Below, piece by piece: positions 35,198-44,319 of a stretch of 64,000 nucleotides of DNA. A program made the position numbers and the translations under genes. The DNA comes from Hyphomicrobiales bacterium (GTDB lineage Bacteria > Pseudomonadota > Alphaproteobacteria > Rhizobiales > Xanthobacteraceae), in NCBI GenBank assembly GCA_017305665.1, contig JAFKKH010000008.1, positions 1 to 64,000 on the forward strand. The letters run 5' to 3'. Position 1 is the stretch's first letter; every line of letters begins with the position of its first letter. The notes beneath the pieces are model-generated. The model was not told the DNA's origin, ran no database searches, and saw only the letters and a list, made by a program, of their open reading frames with translations.

Positions 35198-35878
35198 CTA
35201 GCGGTCGTCCCGCAGCAATTCCGCAGCAAGGGCGCGCGTCACCGGTCGGCCGAGTCGCAGCGCTTCCGCATCAAGCCGCTCGACAGCTTCACGAGCGGCG
35301 GCGGACGAGCGCTCGATCCGGGTCGCGAGAAAGCTGACCACCGTCTCGTCCACGTTCAATTGGCGGTCCGCGCAGAATTTGACGATCAGAGCCCGAAGCA
35401 ATTGGTCGTCGGGTGGCATCAGCGTCACAACCGGCACGGCGCGAAGCCGTGACCGCAGATCGCGCAGCTCGATCTCGAAGGCAACCGGCGGAACCCGCGC
35501 CGTCAGCAGCACGAATGCCCCCTCCTCGCGCGCGAGATTCATCAGATGGAACAGCGCACGCTCGTCAAAACCCTGCGGGTTGAGGTCTTCGACGACGAGC
35601 GCACCCGTTGCGAGGGCGCCCGGGACGACTGCCGCCGTCAAGGCGTGCGCGCTGATCGAACGAGCGCCGGCCTGCTGCGCCCAGATCGTCGCGAGATGGC
35701 TCTTGCCGGAACCTTCGGGGCCGGCCAGCAGCATGATCCGGTTCGGCCATTCCGGCCAGCTCTCGATCAGCGACAGTGCCGCCGCGTTTGCCGGCCCTTC
35801 CAGAAAATCATCACGGGAAAAGCTTTCCGCGTGCGGCAGCGCGAATGCGAGCTGACGGGGTTGAGGGCGGCCTGCCAC
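35198..35878 (-). CDS. hdaA: DnaA-regulatory HdaA-like AAA protein
   Basis: A 226-residue DnaA-related ATPase without the DNA-binding domain: Walker A GPEGSGKSH near residues 52-60, a Walker B-like strand ALVVEDLN near 95-102, and a helical C-terminal lid with FLATRIERSSAAAREAVERLD. Alphaproteobacterial HdaA promotes hydrolysis of DnaA-ATP after initiation and so limits rounds of replication. The start is GTG at 35878 with GGAG 7 nt upstream. The CDP-alcohol phosphatidyltransferase gene lies 50 bp upstream in transcription, a common neighbour, so they likely share a transcript. Confidence 0.85.
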   Translation of the reverse strand: MAGRPQPRQLAFALPHAESFSRDDFLEGPANAAALSLIESWPEWPNRIMLLAGPEGSGKSHLATIWAQQAGARSISAHALTAAVVPGALATGALVVEDLNPQGFDERALFHLMNLAREEGAFVLLTARVPPVAFEIELRDLRSRLRAVPVVTLMPPDDQLLRALIVKFCADRQLNVDETVVSFLATRIERSSAAAREAVERLDAEALRLGRPVTRALAAELLRDDR

Positions 35879-35928
35879 GCATTTACTCCATGCCGAAATG
35901 AATTCGCACACACACTCTCGAGCGATCG

Positions 35929-36471
35929 TCAGCTCTGCTCGATGGCGCTCATGTGGCGCACCCACTCCACGAGATAGAGGGACACCGAAAGCAACGTCAA
36001 GATCGCGACGGCGACCATCAGGATGATCTCATAGGGCGAGGATCTGAAACCGAACGCGAGCGCAGCCAGCACCAGCGCCGCGAAGGCAACCTGGGCGAAG
36101 GTGTTGAGCTTCGAGACCATCAGTGGCTTCATCGGGATCGGCCTGCCGAACAGCCACGACACGATCACGGCACCGACGATCATGATGTCGCGCGACACCA
36201 CCAGAATGACGAGCCAGCGAGGAACCGCCCCCCAGATGCCGAGCGCGACATAGATCGAGACCAGCAGCGCCTTGTCGGCCAAGGGATCGAGCAGCGCGCC
36301 CAGTTCGCTCGACATGTTGAAGCGCTTGGCGAGAAATCCGTCCACCGCGTCGCTGACGCCGGCGATGACAAAGATCGCGAAAGCGATTTCCATCTGATTG
36401 GAGGCGATAGCCCAGATAATGATCGGCACCAGCAGAATACGGCCAAGCGTAATAATATTCGGAATGCTCAC
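35929..36471 (-). CDS. CDP-alcohol phosphatidyltransferase family protein
   Basis: A 180-residue membrane enzyme with about five helices. The family signature D-x2-D-G-x2-A-x-R-x8-11-G-x3-D-x3-D is intact at residues 42-66 (DAVDGFLAKR ... GALLDPLADK). It uses CDP-diacylglycerol to attach a headgroup, as in phosphatidylglycerophosphate synthesis; headgroup not certain. The start is GTG at 36471, with GGGAAAA upstream. It lies before hdaA and diverges from purM. Confidence 0.87.
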   Translation of the reverse strand: MSIPNIITLGRILLVPIIIWAIASNQMEIAFAIFVIAGVSDAVDGFLAKRFNMSSELGALLDPLADKALLVSIYVALGIWGAVPRWLVILVVSRDIMIVGAVIVSWLFGRPIPMKPLMVSKLNTFAQVAFAALVLAALAFGFRSSPYEIILMVAVAILTLLSVSLYLVEWVRHMSAIEQS

Positions 36472-36642
36472 GCGACGTTTTCCCGGCTTCCGGCCCGTTT
36501 CGACGCAAGACGCCCGGGATTTGGGGGTTGGCGACCCGGATCGGCCTGTTGTCTACATAGTATACGCGGACAGGGCTTGCGAGCCATTGCGCGAGCCCGG
36601 AATCCCACGTAACCAGCCGGAAAATTCCCACGGACGTTGCGC

Positions 36643-37713
36643 ATGACCGACAGCAAGAACGGCCTCACCTATGCCGACGCAGGCGTCGATATCGACGCGG
36701 GCAACCGGCTGGTCGACCTCATCAAGCCTATGGTGCGCGCCACGGCCCGCGCCGGCGCCGACGCCGAAATCGGCGGGTTTGGCGGGTTGTTCGACCTCAA
36801 GGCCGCCGGCTTCAAGGATCCGGTCCTGGTGGCGGCGACCGACGGCGTCGGGACCAAGGTCAAGATCGCAATCGAGACCGGGCTACACAACACCATCGGC
36901 ATCGATCTGGTCGCCATGTCCGTCAACGACCTTGTCGTGCAAGGCGCTGAGCCCTTGTTCTTCCTCGATTATTTCGCCTGCGGCAAGCTCGATCCCGACG
37001 CCACTGCGGCGATTGTGGCAGGTATTGCGGAAGGCTGCCGGGAATCCGGCTGCGCCCTGATCGGCGGCGAAACCGCCGAAATGCCGGGCCTCTATAAGGA
37101 CGGCGATTACGACCTCGCCGGCTTCGCCGTCGGGGCGGCGGAGCGCGGCACCCTGTTGCCTGGCCGCGATATCGCAGCTGGCGACGCGGTGATCGGGCTG
37201 GCCTCGTCCGGCGTTCATTCCAATGGCTATTCCCTGGTCCGCAAAATCGTCGAAACCTCGGGCCTCGGTTTCGATGCCCCAGCGCCGTTCGCGCCAGTCA
37301 TGACCCTCGGCGGCGCGTTGCTCACGCCGACCCGGCTCTATGTCAAATCCTGCCTGCGCGCGATCCGGGAGACCGGCGCAGTCAAGGGCCTCGCCCACAT
37401 CACTGGCGGCGGCTTCACCGACAACATCCCGCGCGTGCTCCCGAAGCATCTCGGGGTCCGCATCGATCTTGCGCGGCTGCCGGTCCTCCCTGTGTTCAAG
37501 TGGCTAGCAAAGCAAGGCGGAATTGCCGAGCTCGAACTGCTGCGCACCTTCAATTGCGGCATCGGCATGATCGCGATCGTCAGACATGACGCGGCCGCTC
37601 AGGTCATGGACGTGCTGACGCGGGCCGGCGAAAGCGTCGCGTTGCTTGGCAGCGTCATCGAGGCCGGCGCAGACCGCGTCGTTTACGACAACCACCTCGA
37701 TCTCGCGATGTAA
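36643..37713 (+). CDS. purM: Phosphoribosylformylglycinamidine cyclo-ligase (AIR synthetase)
   Basis: A 356-residue enzyme of step five of purine synthesis: ATP-dependent closure of FGAM to AIR. The family's [18 protein letters not shown] start, the [14 protein letters not shown] strand, and the ATDGVGTK metal/ATP motif near residues 66-73 are all visible, as is GGETAEMPG near 144 and [15 protein letters not shown] near 250. The ATG at 36643 is chosen over a TTG two codons earlier. It is followed 14 bp later by purN, forming an operon. Confidence 0.96.
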   Translation: MTDSKNGLTYADAGVDIDAGNRLVDLIKPMVRATARAGADAEIGGFGGLFDLKAAGFKDPVLVAATDGVGTKVKIAIETGLHNTIGIDLVAMSVNDLVVQGAEPLFFLDYFACGKLDPDATAAIVAGIAEGCRESGCALIGGETAEMPGLYKDGDYDLAGFAVGAAERGTLLPGRDIAAGDAVIGLASSGVHSNGYSLVRKIVETSGLGFDAPAPFAPVMTLGGALLTPTRLYVKSCLRAIRETGAVKGLAHITGGGFTDNIPRVLPKHLGVRIDLARLPVLPVFKWLAKQGGIAELELLRTFNCGIGMIAIVRHDAAAQVMDVLTRAGESVALLGSVIEAGADRVVYDNHLDLAM

Positions 37714-37727
37714 CACGAGGTGAGACG

Positions 37728-38378
37728 ATGAAGCGCGTCGCAATCCTGATTTCCGGTCGCGGATCGAACATGGCCGCGCTGATCGAGGCCGCGAAGGCCG
37801 AGAATTTTCCGGCCGAAATCGCCATCGTGATCTCCAACAAAAGCGATGCCGAGGGACTCGAAAAAGCGAAAGCGGCGGGCATTTCGACGCTGGTTATCGA
37901 AAGCAAATCGTTCGGCAAGGATCGGGCAGCCTTCGAGGCGAAGCTGCAGTCAGCGCTGGATGACAACGGCATCGAGCTGATCTGTCTCGCCGGCTTCATG
38001 CGGCTGTTCACCGCGGAATTCGTTCAGCGCTGGCAGGGGCGGATGCTCAACATCCATCCCTCGCTGCTGCCGTCGTTCCCCGGCCTCGATCCCCACGGCC
38101 AGGCCTTACGGACCGGCGTCAAGATTTCCGGCGCGACGGTTCACTTCGTGATCGCGGAAACTGATGCCGGACCCATCATCATGCAGGGCGCAGTCGCCGT
38201 CCTTGGCGACGATACCGCGGAGACGCTGGCAGCGCGCGTGCTCGACGTCGAGCACCGCATCTATCCCGACGCCTTGCGCCTCGTGGCAACGGGCGGCACG
38301 CAACTGGATGGCGATATCTGCAGAACATCGGCCAATGCCAGCCCTGACGACGCGCTGATTTCGCCCGCGGTCATCTGA
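37728..38378 (+). CDS. purN: Phosphoribosylglycinamide formyltransferase
   Basis: A 216-residue folate-dependent enzyme of step three of purine synthesis. Visible features are the ISGRGSNMAALI loop at the start, the AGFMRLF segment, and the catalytic Asn-x-His in NIHPSLLPSFPG near residues 105-116, with GATVHFV and the DAGPIIMQGAV strand downstream. GAGG stands 7 nt before the ATG. It follows purM in an operon. Its transcript ends before the minus-strand terminator of the cold-shock gene. Confidence 0.95.
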   Translation: MKRVAILISGRGSNMAALIEAAKAENFPAEIAIVISNKSDAEGLEKAKAAGISTLVIESKSFGKDRAAFEAKLQSALDDNGIELICLAGFMRLFTAEFVQRWQGRMLNIHPSLLPSFPGLDPHGQALRTGVKISGATVHFVIAETDAGPIIMQGAVAVLGDDTAETLAARVLDVEHRIYPDALRLVATGGTQLDGDICRTSANASPDDALISPAVI

Positions 38379-38390
38379 CCACTTCAGGCC

Positions 38391-38426
38391 AAAAAAACAA
38401 AAATCCCCCGGGCTTCTGACCGGGGG
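38391..38426 (-). terminator. Rho-independent terminator of the cold-shock gene
   Basis: A 7-bp GC stem (38405-38411 with 38420-38426) is followed on the minus strand by a T-run interrupted once (38403-38391), 41 bp past the cold-shock stop. It may also halt purN transcripts. Confidence 0.8.
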
Positions 38427-38467
38427 TGAAATTCGCATCGCCCTGTGTCGCAGAGACCGTGACGGGC

Positions 38468-38671
38468 TCAAGAGACCTTCAGATTTTCGGCGGAGCTTTT
38501 GCCGCGATTTTCAACCAGATCGTATTCGATCGTCTGGTTTTCATTGAGGGTGCTGAGGCCAGCCCGCTCGACCGCCGAAATATGAACGAAGACATCCTTG
38601 TCACCGGTCATCGGCTTGATGAACCCATATCCTTTGGTCGGGTTGAACCATTTGACGGTGCCCTTTTGCAT
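38468..38671 (-). CDS. cspA: Cold-shock domain protein
   Basis: A 67-residue single cold-shock domain. RNP1 is KGYGFIKP at residues 13-20 and RNP2 is DVFVHIS near 26-32; the start MQKGTVKWFNPTKGYG is typical. It binds single-stranded RNA/DNA as an RNA chaperone. The ATG at 38671 follows AGGAG with 7 nt spacing. The leader to the next gene is about 200 bp, compatible with the long 5' UTRs of such genes, and it has its own terminator. Which csp paralog it is cannot be said. Confidence 0.93.
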   Translation of the reverse strand: MQKGTVKWFNPTKGYGFIKPMTGDKDVFVHISAVERAGLSTLNENQTIEYDLVENRGKSSAENLKVS

Positions 38672-38879
38672 CGTCTGTCTCCTGTCTAGGTATAAAAAAG
38701 ACGCGGCCACATGCGCCACGCCACAACGGACTTGCTGATCAACTACCCGATTGCACAACGCACAGTCGAACGGCCGAGACCCAATTGCCCGTGAATTGCA
38801 ACACGAAAATTCGCACTTAGCAAGCCGGGCCACCTCCCGATCGAGCCGCTCGCGCTACGAGGCGAGCCGGAATCGCGGC

Positions 38880-39710
38880 TTAAGCGGCGCGGCCGGCGGC
38901 CTGCAGGTGCTTCCGGCGCCAGAGCGAGCCGGCGATCAGCACGACGACGGCTCCCATGATGGAACAGAAAACTTCTCCTCCGGATTTACTGGCAGCGAAT
39001 TGCGGTGCAACACCGATCAGCGCCAGAACCGCATCCAGGCTCGGGCCTATCCAGAGACCGAACGCGTGATGCAACCGCGGTGCGATCGCCGGATCGGTCG
39101 CGATGACCCCACCTGCGATCCAGCCCAGCAATGCGGCGCCGGCCCAGACCAGGAACGGCAGGCGTGTCAGCAGCATCATGATCAGCGCCGCACCCGCCAC
39201 GATCAACGGCACGCTGATGGCGAGGCCGATGATCAACAGCGGTACGCTGCCATTCGCCGCCGCCGCCACTGCGATGACGTTGTCGAGACTCATGACGATG
39301 TCAGCGACAACCACGATCTGAACGGCGGCCCACAGATGCGTGGCGGTCGCGACCCCCTCCTCCTCCTCGTCGCTGTCAGGCACCACCATCTTGGCGGCGA
39401 TCACGAGCAGCGCGAGGCCTCCGATCAACTTGAGATAAGGCAACCCCATCAGGGTCGCGACAATCCCGGTGAAGATGATGCGGAGGACGACCGCGGCGCC
39501 CGCTCCGAGGACCATGCCCCAGAGCCGCTGCTGCGGCGCGAGTCCGCGGCACGCCAGCGCAATCACCAGCGCGTTGTCGCCGGACAACAGAACGTTGATC
39601 CAGATGATCTCGCCGACCGCGAACCAGAAGGCAGGATGCTGCATTTCGTTCCGAAAATCGGCGAAGACCGACGTGATCGTCGCCAGATCGAACGTGTGCA
39701 GGAAATCCAA
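38880..39710 (-). CDS. TerC family integral membrane protein (YjbE type)
   Basis: A 276-residue protein with about seven to eight helices. The TerC signatures WINVLLSGDNALVIALACRGL near residues 38-58 and ADIVMSLDNVIAVAAAANG near 140-158 hold the conserved Asp-Asn pairs. TerC/YjbE proteins are linked to manganese export and metal loading of exported proteins, or to tellurite resistance. The start is a TTG with GGGA upstream. It lies 107 bp downstream of ndk in the same direction, with a strong hairpin in the gap. Confidence 0.86.
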   Translation of the reverse strand: MDFLHTFDLATITSVFADFRNEMQHPAFWFAVGEIIWINVLLSGDNALVIALACRGLAPQQRLWGMVLGAGAAVVLRIIFTGIVATLMGLPYLKLIGGLALLVIAAKMVVPDSDEEEEGVATATHLWAAVQIVVVADIVMSLDNVIAVAAAANGSVPLLIIGLAISVPLIVAGAALIMMLLTRLPFLVWAGAALLGWIAGGVIATDPAIAPRLHHAFGLWIGPSLDAVLALIGVAPQFAASKSGGEVFCSIMGAVVVLIAGSLWRRKHLQAAGRAA

Positions 39711-39766
39711 AACCCGTCCCTTTCGGCCGAACCGGTCAGCCCTGTTGTCGCCTCACGTGGGTCGCC

Positions 39767-39806
39767 CTCGAGTTTGCGCTCCGCACGCGGCCCGCGCAAA
39801 CTCGAG
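39767..39806 (-). other. Strong hairpin between ndk and the TerC gene
   Basis: CTCGAGTTTGCGC (39767-39779) and its exact reverse complement (39794-39806) form a 13-bp stem with a 14-nt loop, 11 bp after the ndk stop on the minus strand. There is no following T-run, so it may protect the ndk transcript's 3' end or belong to the leader of the TerC gene, where alphaproteobacteria often carry a manganese riboswitch. Confidence 0.6.
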
Positions 39807-39816
39807 AAGCCGGACC

Positions 39817-40239
39817 TCAGCCGACAATCTCGTTACCCGAGAAGAACTGAGCGATCTCGATCGCAGCGGTCTCCGCCGCGTCGGAGCCGTGGACAGAGTT
39901 TTCACCGACCGACTTCGCATGAAGCTTGCGGATAGTGCCGTCGGCCGCCTTGGACGGATCGGTCGCGCCCATGATCTCGCGATACTTGAGGATGGCGTTT
40001 TCACCCTCGAGCACCTGCACCACCACCGGCGCGGAAATCATGAACTCAACGAGTTCGCCGAAGAAGGGGCGCTCCTTGTGGACGGCATAAAAGGTCTCAG
40101 CCTGCTGGCGGCTCATGCGGATGCGCTTCTGAGCCACGACCCTCAAGCCCGCCTTCTCGATCAGGGCGTTAACGGCACCGGTCAGATTCCGTGCAGTGGC
40201 GTCCGGCTTAATAATCGAAAAGGTGCGTTCAATCGCCAT
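39817..40239 (-). CDS. ndk: Nucleoside diphosphate kinase
   Basis: A 140-residue enzyme that equilibrates nucleoside di- and triphosphates by a phospho-His. The start [18 protein letters not shown], the Lys/Arg region, and the active-site His in [20 protein letters not shown] near residue 117 all match the family, as does the length. Cytoplasmic. It precedes the TerC gene on the same strand. Confidence 0.96.
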   Translation of the reverse strand: MAIERTFSIIKPDATARNLTGAVNALIEKAGLRVVAQKRIRMSRQQAETFYAVHKERPFFGELVEFMISAPVVVQVLEGENAILKYREIMGATDPSKAADGTIRKLHAKSVGENSVHGSDAAETAAIEIAQFFSGNEIVG

Positions 40240-40520
40240 GATATTGTCCTTGATCTAGCGGTGATGGGAGATTGCCGGGCTTATATCGGCGCAGGCGAAT
40301 GACGGCAAGCACACCTATTGGCGGCAACGCGGGGGCCAATCGCACCCCAGCTTACCGCGATTTCATGCTCATTAACGAATTCTGCAAGTCTCATTCACGG
40401 ACCCATTCAGCTTTTCGAGCATAGCCTGTGTATTGAACCCGTCCCGCTTGCCAATCGCTAACAGCCGGACAGGTGGCATTCACCACGGCGCCTCCGCGCC
40501 CGAAGCTTGAGGAGAGCACG

Positions 40521-40778
40521 ATGTTACGCAAAATCGCACTTGCTGCCGTTGCGGCTGCGTCGCTTGGCGCCGCTGCACTGGCTCCCGCGCCGGCATCCGC
40601 CGCGGGCTGGCATCATGGCTGGCACGGTGGTTGGCATGGTGGCTGGCATCATGGATGGGCCCCGCGCGCTCGCTTTGGTGTTCCCGTGTATTACGGCGGC
40701 TACGGCGGCTGCTATGTGCGCCGCATGGTGCCGACGCCTTGGGGCCCGCGCTGGCGGATCGTCAACCGCTGTTACTGA
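40521..40778 (+). CDS. Small secreted His/Gly/Trp-rich protein (85 aa)
   Basis: A signal peptide (residues 1-27, ending ASA) precedes five tandem (G)WHHGWHGG-like units (about residues 29-46) and a C-terminus with two cysteines and an RWRIVNRCY ending. The His-rich run could bind metal ions; that is inference. GAGGAG lies 6 nt before the ATG. I recall similar small exported proteins in Bradyrhizobium relatives. A strong terminator follows within 25 bp. Confidence 0.8.
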   Translation: MLRKIALAAVAAASLGAAALAPAPASAAGWHHGWHGGWHGGWHHGWAPRARFGVPVYYGGYGGCYVRRMVPTPWGPRWRIVNRCY

Positions 40779-40801
40779 GCCCGCCTCCGTTGTTCAGCGT
40801 C

Positions 40802-40827
40802 AAAACCCCGGCTCTGGCCGGGGTTTT
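40802..40827 (+). terminator. Rho-independent terminator of the His-rich protein gene
   Basis: An 11-bp perfect stem AAAACCCCGGC / GCCGGGGTTTT (40802-40812 with 40817-40827) has a TCTG loop and a T-run within the second arm. It ends the transcript 24 bp after the stop. Confidence 0.88.
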
Positions 40828-40977
40828 GCGATTCAGGCTTTGTCCACCATGCAACCGGTTTCAGGTAGTCCTTGTGTTTCCGGCTTGCCCATTTCGCTCC
40901 AAGCTGTGCATATCGCGGAAACAATTTCCCGCTCTGTGACTTAATCCTGTGTCATCTGGCGGACATGGGACTGAGGA

Positions 40978-41151
40978 ATGCCCGACCGAATTGCAGAAAG
41001 CACAGACCGAGTCGACGCGGAAACCGGCAAGATGGTCACTGTAGCCATCGGCAAACGCCTCCGCGAAGCTGTGCATCCCGAGGAGTCGGCGCTGCCCGTT
41101 CGGCTCCAGATTCTGCTGGATCAATTGCGCGCGCAGGACAGCAAGGCCTGA
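40978..41151 (+). CDS. Small hypothetical protein (57 aa), NepR-like C-terminus
   Basis: The 57-residue product has no signal peptide. Its second half, IGKRLREAVHPEESALPVRL and then QILLDQL, follows the pattern of NepR anti-sigma factors (G-x2-LR ... P-x-R-x4-LL-x-QL) with a one-residue gap, though the usual aromatic residues are missing. NepR binds EcfG and is released by PhyR in the general stress response; phyR and ecfG are not next to it here. The GAGG is very close to the ATG (40978-40980), so a later start is possible. Confidence 0.55.
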   Translation: MPDRIAESTDRVDAETGKMVTVAIGKRLREAVHPEESALPVRLQILLDQLRAQDSKA

Positions 41152-41274
41152 CGGCACCCTTACGGGAATTTCGAATTTCGCGCAGAGGCCCAAAGAGGTG
41201 CCCGACTGCGTGTTCGGTGCTTGGATCGATCACAAACCGGTTGCGTTTGAGCGGTCCAGCGGTGAAAAGCCGGC

Positions 41275-43143
41275 ATGCTGTCCCTTACCGACATTTCGAT
41301 CCGCATCGCCGGACGGTTGCTGATCGATCATGCGTCCGCCCAGATTACGCCCGGTGCGCGCGTGGGTTTTGTCGGCCGCAACGGCGTCGGCAAATCCACG
41401 CTGTTCCAGGCGATTCGCGGCGAGCTCCCGACGGAAACCGGAACGATTGCGGTTCCGCCACGCTGGCGCATCGGCAGCCTTGCGCAGGAGGCGCCTGACG
41501 GTCCCGAAAGCCTGACGGAGGTTGTCCTCAAGGCCGACCTTGAACGCCACGCCTTGCTGCACGAAGCCGAAACGGCCCGCGACCCGCATCGCATCGCGGA
41601 AATCCAGACCCGCCTCGTTGATATCGATGCCCACTCGGCGCCGGCGCGGGCCGCGGCGATCCTGAGCGGCCTCGGCTTCTCGACGTCTGATCAGGCACGG
41701 TCCTGCTCCGAATTCTCAGGCGGCTGGCGCATGCGCGTGGCGCTTGCGGCCACTCTCTTTGCCGCGCCTGACCTGCTGCTGCTGGATGAGCCGACCAACT
41801 ATCTCGACCTCGAAGGAACACTCTGGCTGGAGGATCATCTCGCGCACTATCCGCGCACGGTCATCGTCATCAGCCATGACCGCGATCTGCTCGATACGTC
41901 CGTCGATCAGATCCTGCACCTCGATCGCGGTAAGCTCACGCTCTACAAGGGCACCTATTCATCGTTCGAGGAACAGCGCGCCGCCCGCGAGATGCTGGAC
42001 GCCAAACATGCCAAGCGCCAGGCCGACGAGCGTAAACGCCTTCAGTCCTTCGTCGATCGTTTCAAAGCCAAGGCATCCAAGGCGCGCCAGGCCCAGTCGC
42101 GCATGAAAATGCTCGAACGCATGAAGCCGGTGACCGCATTGGTGACGCAGGACGTCCGCGAGATTTCATTTCCAGTACCGGAAAAACTGCTGTCCCCGCC
42201 GATCGTCGCAGTGGACGATGCGACAGTCGGTTATGATCCCGGATCGCCCGTGCTCAAGCGCGTGACCTTGCGGATCGATGAGGACGACCGTATCGCCCTG
42301 CTCGGCGCCAACGGCAACGGCAAGTCCACGCTGGTCAAGCTGCTCGCAGGAAAGCTGCAACCCTTCGCCGGCAAGGTCGTGCGTGCTGACAAGCTGTCGA
42401 TCGGTTACTTCGCGCAGCATCAGACCGACGAACTCGATCTCGATGGCTCGCCCTACGATCACGTACGCTGGCTGATGCCCGACACGCCGGAAAGCAAAAT
42501 CCGCGCCCGTGTCGGTGCCATCGGCTTTACCGGCAAGGCAGGCGACACCCTTGTGAAAAGCCTGTCGGGTGGAGAGAAGGCACGCCTGCTGCTTGGGCTC
42601 GCGACGTTCTTCGCACCGAACATGATCATCCTCGACGAGCCCACCAACCATCTCGATATCGACAGCCGCGCCGCGCTGGCTGAAGCGATCAACGAATTCC
42701 CGGGCGCCGTCATCATGGTCTCGCACGACCGCTATCTGATCGAAGCCTGCGCCGACCGACTCTGGGTAGTCGCGGACCACGCCGTTACACCGTACGATGG
42801 TGACCTCGACGATTACCGCCGCACCGTGCTGTCGGCGCGTGGCACACGCGAACGAGACGCCTCCTCCGAACGGCGCAACAGCAGCGAAAAGCCGCGACGG
42901 GACAAAGCCGAAAAGCGCGTTCCGCCGAAGCAGAGGATCACAAGGGCGGAAGCCGAAATCGAGCGCATCACCGCGATTATCGCCAAGATCGACGTCGCGC
43001 TGGCATTACCGGATCTGTTCAAGCGCGATCCGAAGCAGGCCGCCCAACTTGGCAAGGCGCGCGCCAGCGCCGCAAGCGCCTTGCAGCGCGCTGAGGAGGA
43101 ATGGCTGGAGGCCAGTACGTCCTACGACGAAACGGCAAGTTGA
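41275..43143 (+). CDS. ABC-F family ATP-binding protein
   Basis: A 622-residue protein with two ABC ATPase domains and no membrane segments. Walker A motifs are GRNGVGKST near residue 37 and GANGNGKST near 345; the signature motifs are FSGGW and LSGGEKARL; both Walker B motifs read LLLLDEPTNYLD and IILDEPTNHLD. The basic linker between them (KAKASKARQAQSRMKMLERM) and a charged coiled-coil C-terminus are typical of ABC-F proteins (Uup/YbiT-like), which act on the ribosome. Which subtype applies is uncertain. It begins 123 bp after the NepR-like gene. Confidence 0.92.
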   Translation: MLSLTDISIRIAGRLLIDHASAQITPGARVGFVGRNGVGKSTLFQAIRGELPTETGTIAVPPRWRIGSLAQEAPDGPESLTEVVLKADLERHALLHEAETARDPHRIAEIQTRLVDIDAHSAPARAAAILSGLGFSTSDQARSCSEFSGGWRMRVALAATLFAAPDLLLLDEPTNYLDLEGTLWLEDHLAHYPRTVIVISHDRDLLDTSVDQILHLDRGKLTLYKGTYSSFEEQRAAREMLDAKHAKRQADERKRLQSFVDRFKAKASKARQAQSRMKMLERMKPVTALVTQDVREISFPVPEKLLSPPIVAVDDATVGYDPGSPVLKRVTLRIDEDDRIALLGANGNGKSTLVKLLAGKLQPFAGKVVRADKLSIGYFAQHQTDELDLDGSPYDHVRWLMPDTPESKIRARVGAIGFTGKAGDTLVKSLSGGEKARLLLGLATFFAPNMIILDEPTNHLDIDSRAALAEAINEFPGAVIMVSHDRYLIEACADRLWVVADHAVTPYDGDLDDYRRTVLSARGTRERDASSERRNSSEKPRRDKAEKRVPPKQRITRAEAEIERITAIIAKIDVALALPDLFKRDPKQAAQLGKARASAASALQRAEEEWLEASTSYDETAS

Positions 43144-43159
43144 GAAGACCGGCGCGGAC

Positions 43160-43750
43160 TCAGGTTGCCGCGCGCTTCTTCTTTTTGACGTGCCGCCGCT
43201 CCGGCTTGGGCGGCGCGACTGGCTCGGGCGCCTTCTCGATCGACGACAGGCGCCCCGCCGTAAAGGTATAGATACCGGCGCGCGGCCGATTCAGAAAAGT
43301 CAGCACTGCAATGCGCTCGCCGCGCGGATTGTTGGAAATGCTGACATTGTCCGGCGCACCGATGCCGCGCGTCACATCGCATTCGGTGTGACCCAATGCC
43401 ACAGTGCCGGTTGTCGGTGCAGGTGCCGCGGGGGGCGCCGTCGTCGGAGCCGCCGCGGCGCCATCGGTGAGCGCATTGGATTCGCCAGCGCCGAGCGGCG
43501 GTGCCATACCCGGACAGAGACCGTCCGCGCTGATGAGGTCGTCGGGGCTCACCGGCTTGTTGGGCGTCAGCGGCGGCGTTTCGATGGAAACGTTCTTGAT
43601 GAACAGTCTCCCCGACCGCGAGAACCAGTCGGCATCCTTGGATAGCAGGTCGGACGAAAACATGTCAGACGCGCTGCCACAGCCCGACACGAGCGGCGCC
43701 ACTAGGAGCAGCAACATCCATGTTTTTCGATGAGATTTAAGCTGTCCCAC
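43160..43750 (-). CDS. Lipoprotein of unknown function
   Basis: A 196-residue precursor with a clear lipobox LVSGC (Cys24) after a basic start and hydrophobic stretch. The mature part has DWFSRSGRLFIKNVSIETPPLT, a Pro/Ala/Thr-rich middle, a possible disulfide pair in LCPGM and TECDV, and a basic C-terminus (RRHVKKKKR) that could touch membranes or peptidoglycan. I recall similar lipoproteins in Bradyrhizobium relatives; function unknown. The start is GTG, after GGGAACGGA. Confidence 0.8.
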   Translation of the reverse strand: MGQLKSHRKTWMLLLLVAPLVSGCGSASDMFSSDLLSKDADWFSRSGRLFIKNVSIETPPLTPNKPVSPDDLISADGLCPGMAPPLGAGESNALTDGAAAAPTTAPPAAPAPTTGTVALGHTECDVTRGIGAPDNVSISNNPRGERIAVLTFLNRPRAGIYTFTAGRLSSIEKAPEPVAPPKPERRHVKKKKRAAT

Positions 43751-43866
43751 GAATTCCGTTCCCGGCCAATCGAAGAGCCTGTCCCAACATCAATTTGGGG
43801 CACGACCATGACTAATTGCGAGCTTGGATCAGAAAGCCCTAAATATAATTAAATTTCAATATATCA

Positions 43867-44319
43867 CTATTGGCGGCGCTGCCAGCGCCCGCGCTCGTCG
43901 GCCTGCCAGTAGGTCACCTCGAACCCACGCGATTTGCAGTCGGTCCAGACCGCTCGTGCGGCATCGAGCGCAACCTCGTCATCGCCGTTGAAAACAAGCA
44001 CAAGCCGCTCGTAGAGGTCGGAGTCCTCCGGGAGCGGAGCGTTGTCGATCAGAAACCTGACAGTCGCCCGGTTGGGATTGTGGCCGTTGACGGTCAACAC
44101 GATGGGCTGTTCCCCGGCATCCTCGATCCGCCATGTCGCATGCGGCAGAAACGAGTCATCGCGATAGGTCCACAGGTGCGCGTCGAGCGCTTCGACACGC
44201 TCCTCCGATGTCGTGTGCACGACGGTCCGCCAGCCGCGCTCGAAGCTCTTTTCGAGCAACGGCGGCAGAACGTTTTCGAGCGACATATTCTGCAGATGAT
44301 AGAACAGAACTTCCGTCAT
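43867..44319 (-). CDS. holC: DNA polymerase III chi subunit
   Basis: A 150-residue HolC. The start [58 protein letters not shown]-type pattern is that of the family: an N-terminal strand-helix, the [12 protein letters not shown] segment near 48-59, and QPIVLT. HolC links the clamp loader to SSB at the fork. Its ATG overlaps the pepA stop (ATGA), so the two are translationally coupled, a common order in alphaproteobacteria. Confidence 0.9.
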   Translation of the reverse strand: MTEVLFYHLQNMSLENVLPPLLEKSFERGWRTVVHTTSEERVEALDAHLWTYRDDSFLPHATWRIEDAGEQPIVLTVNGHNPNRATVRFLIDNAPLPEDSDLYERLVLVFNGDDEVALDAARAVWTDCKSRGFEVTYWQADERGRWQRRQ

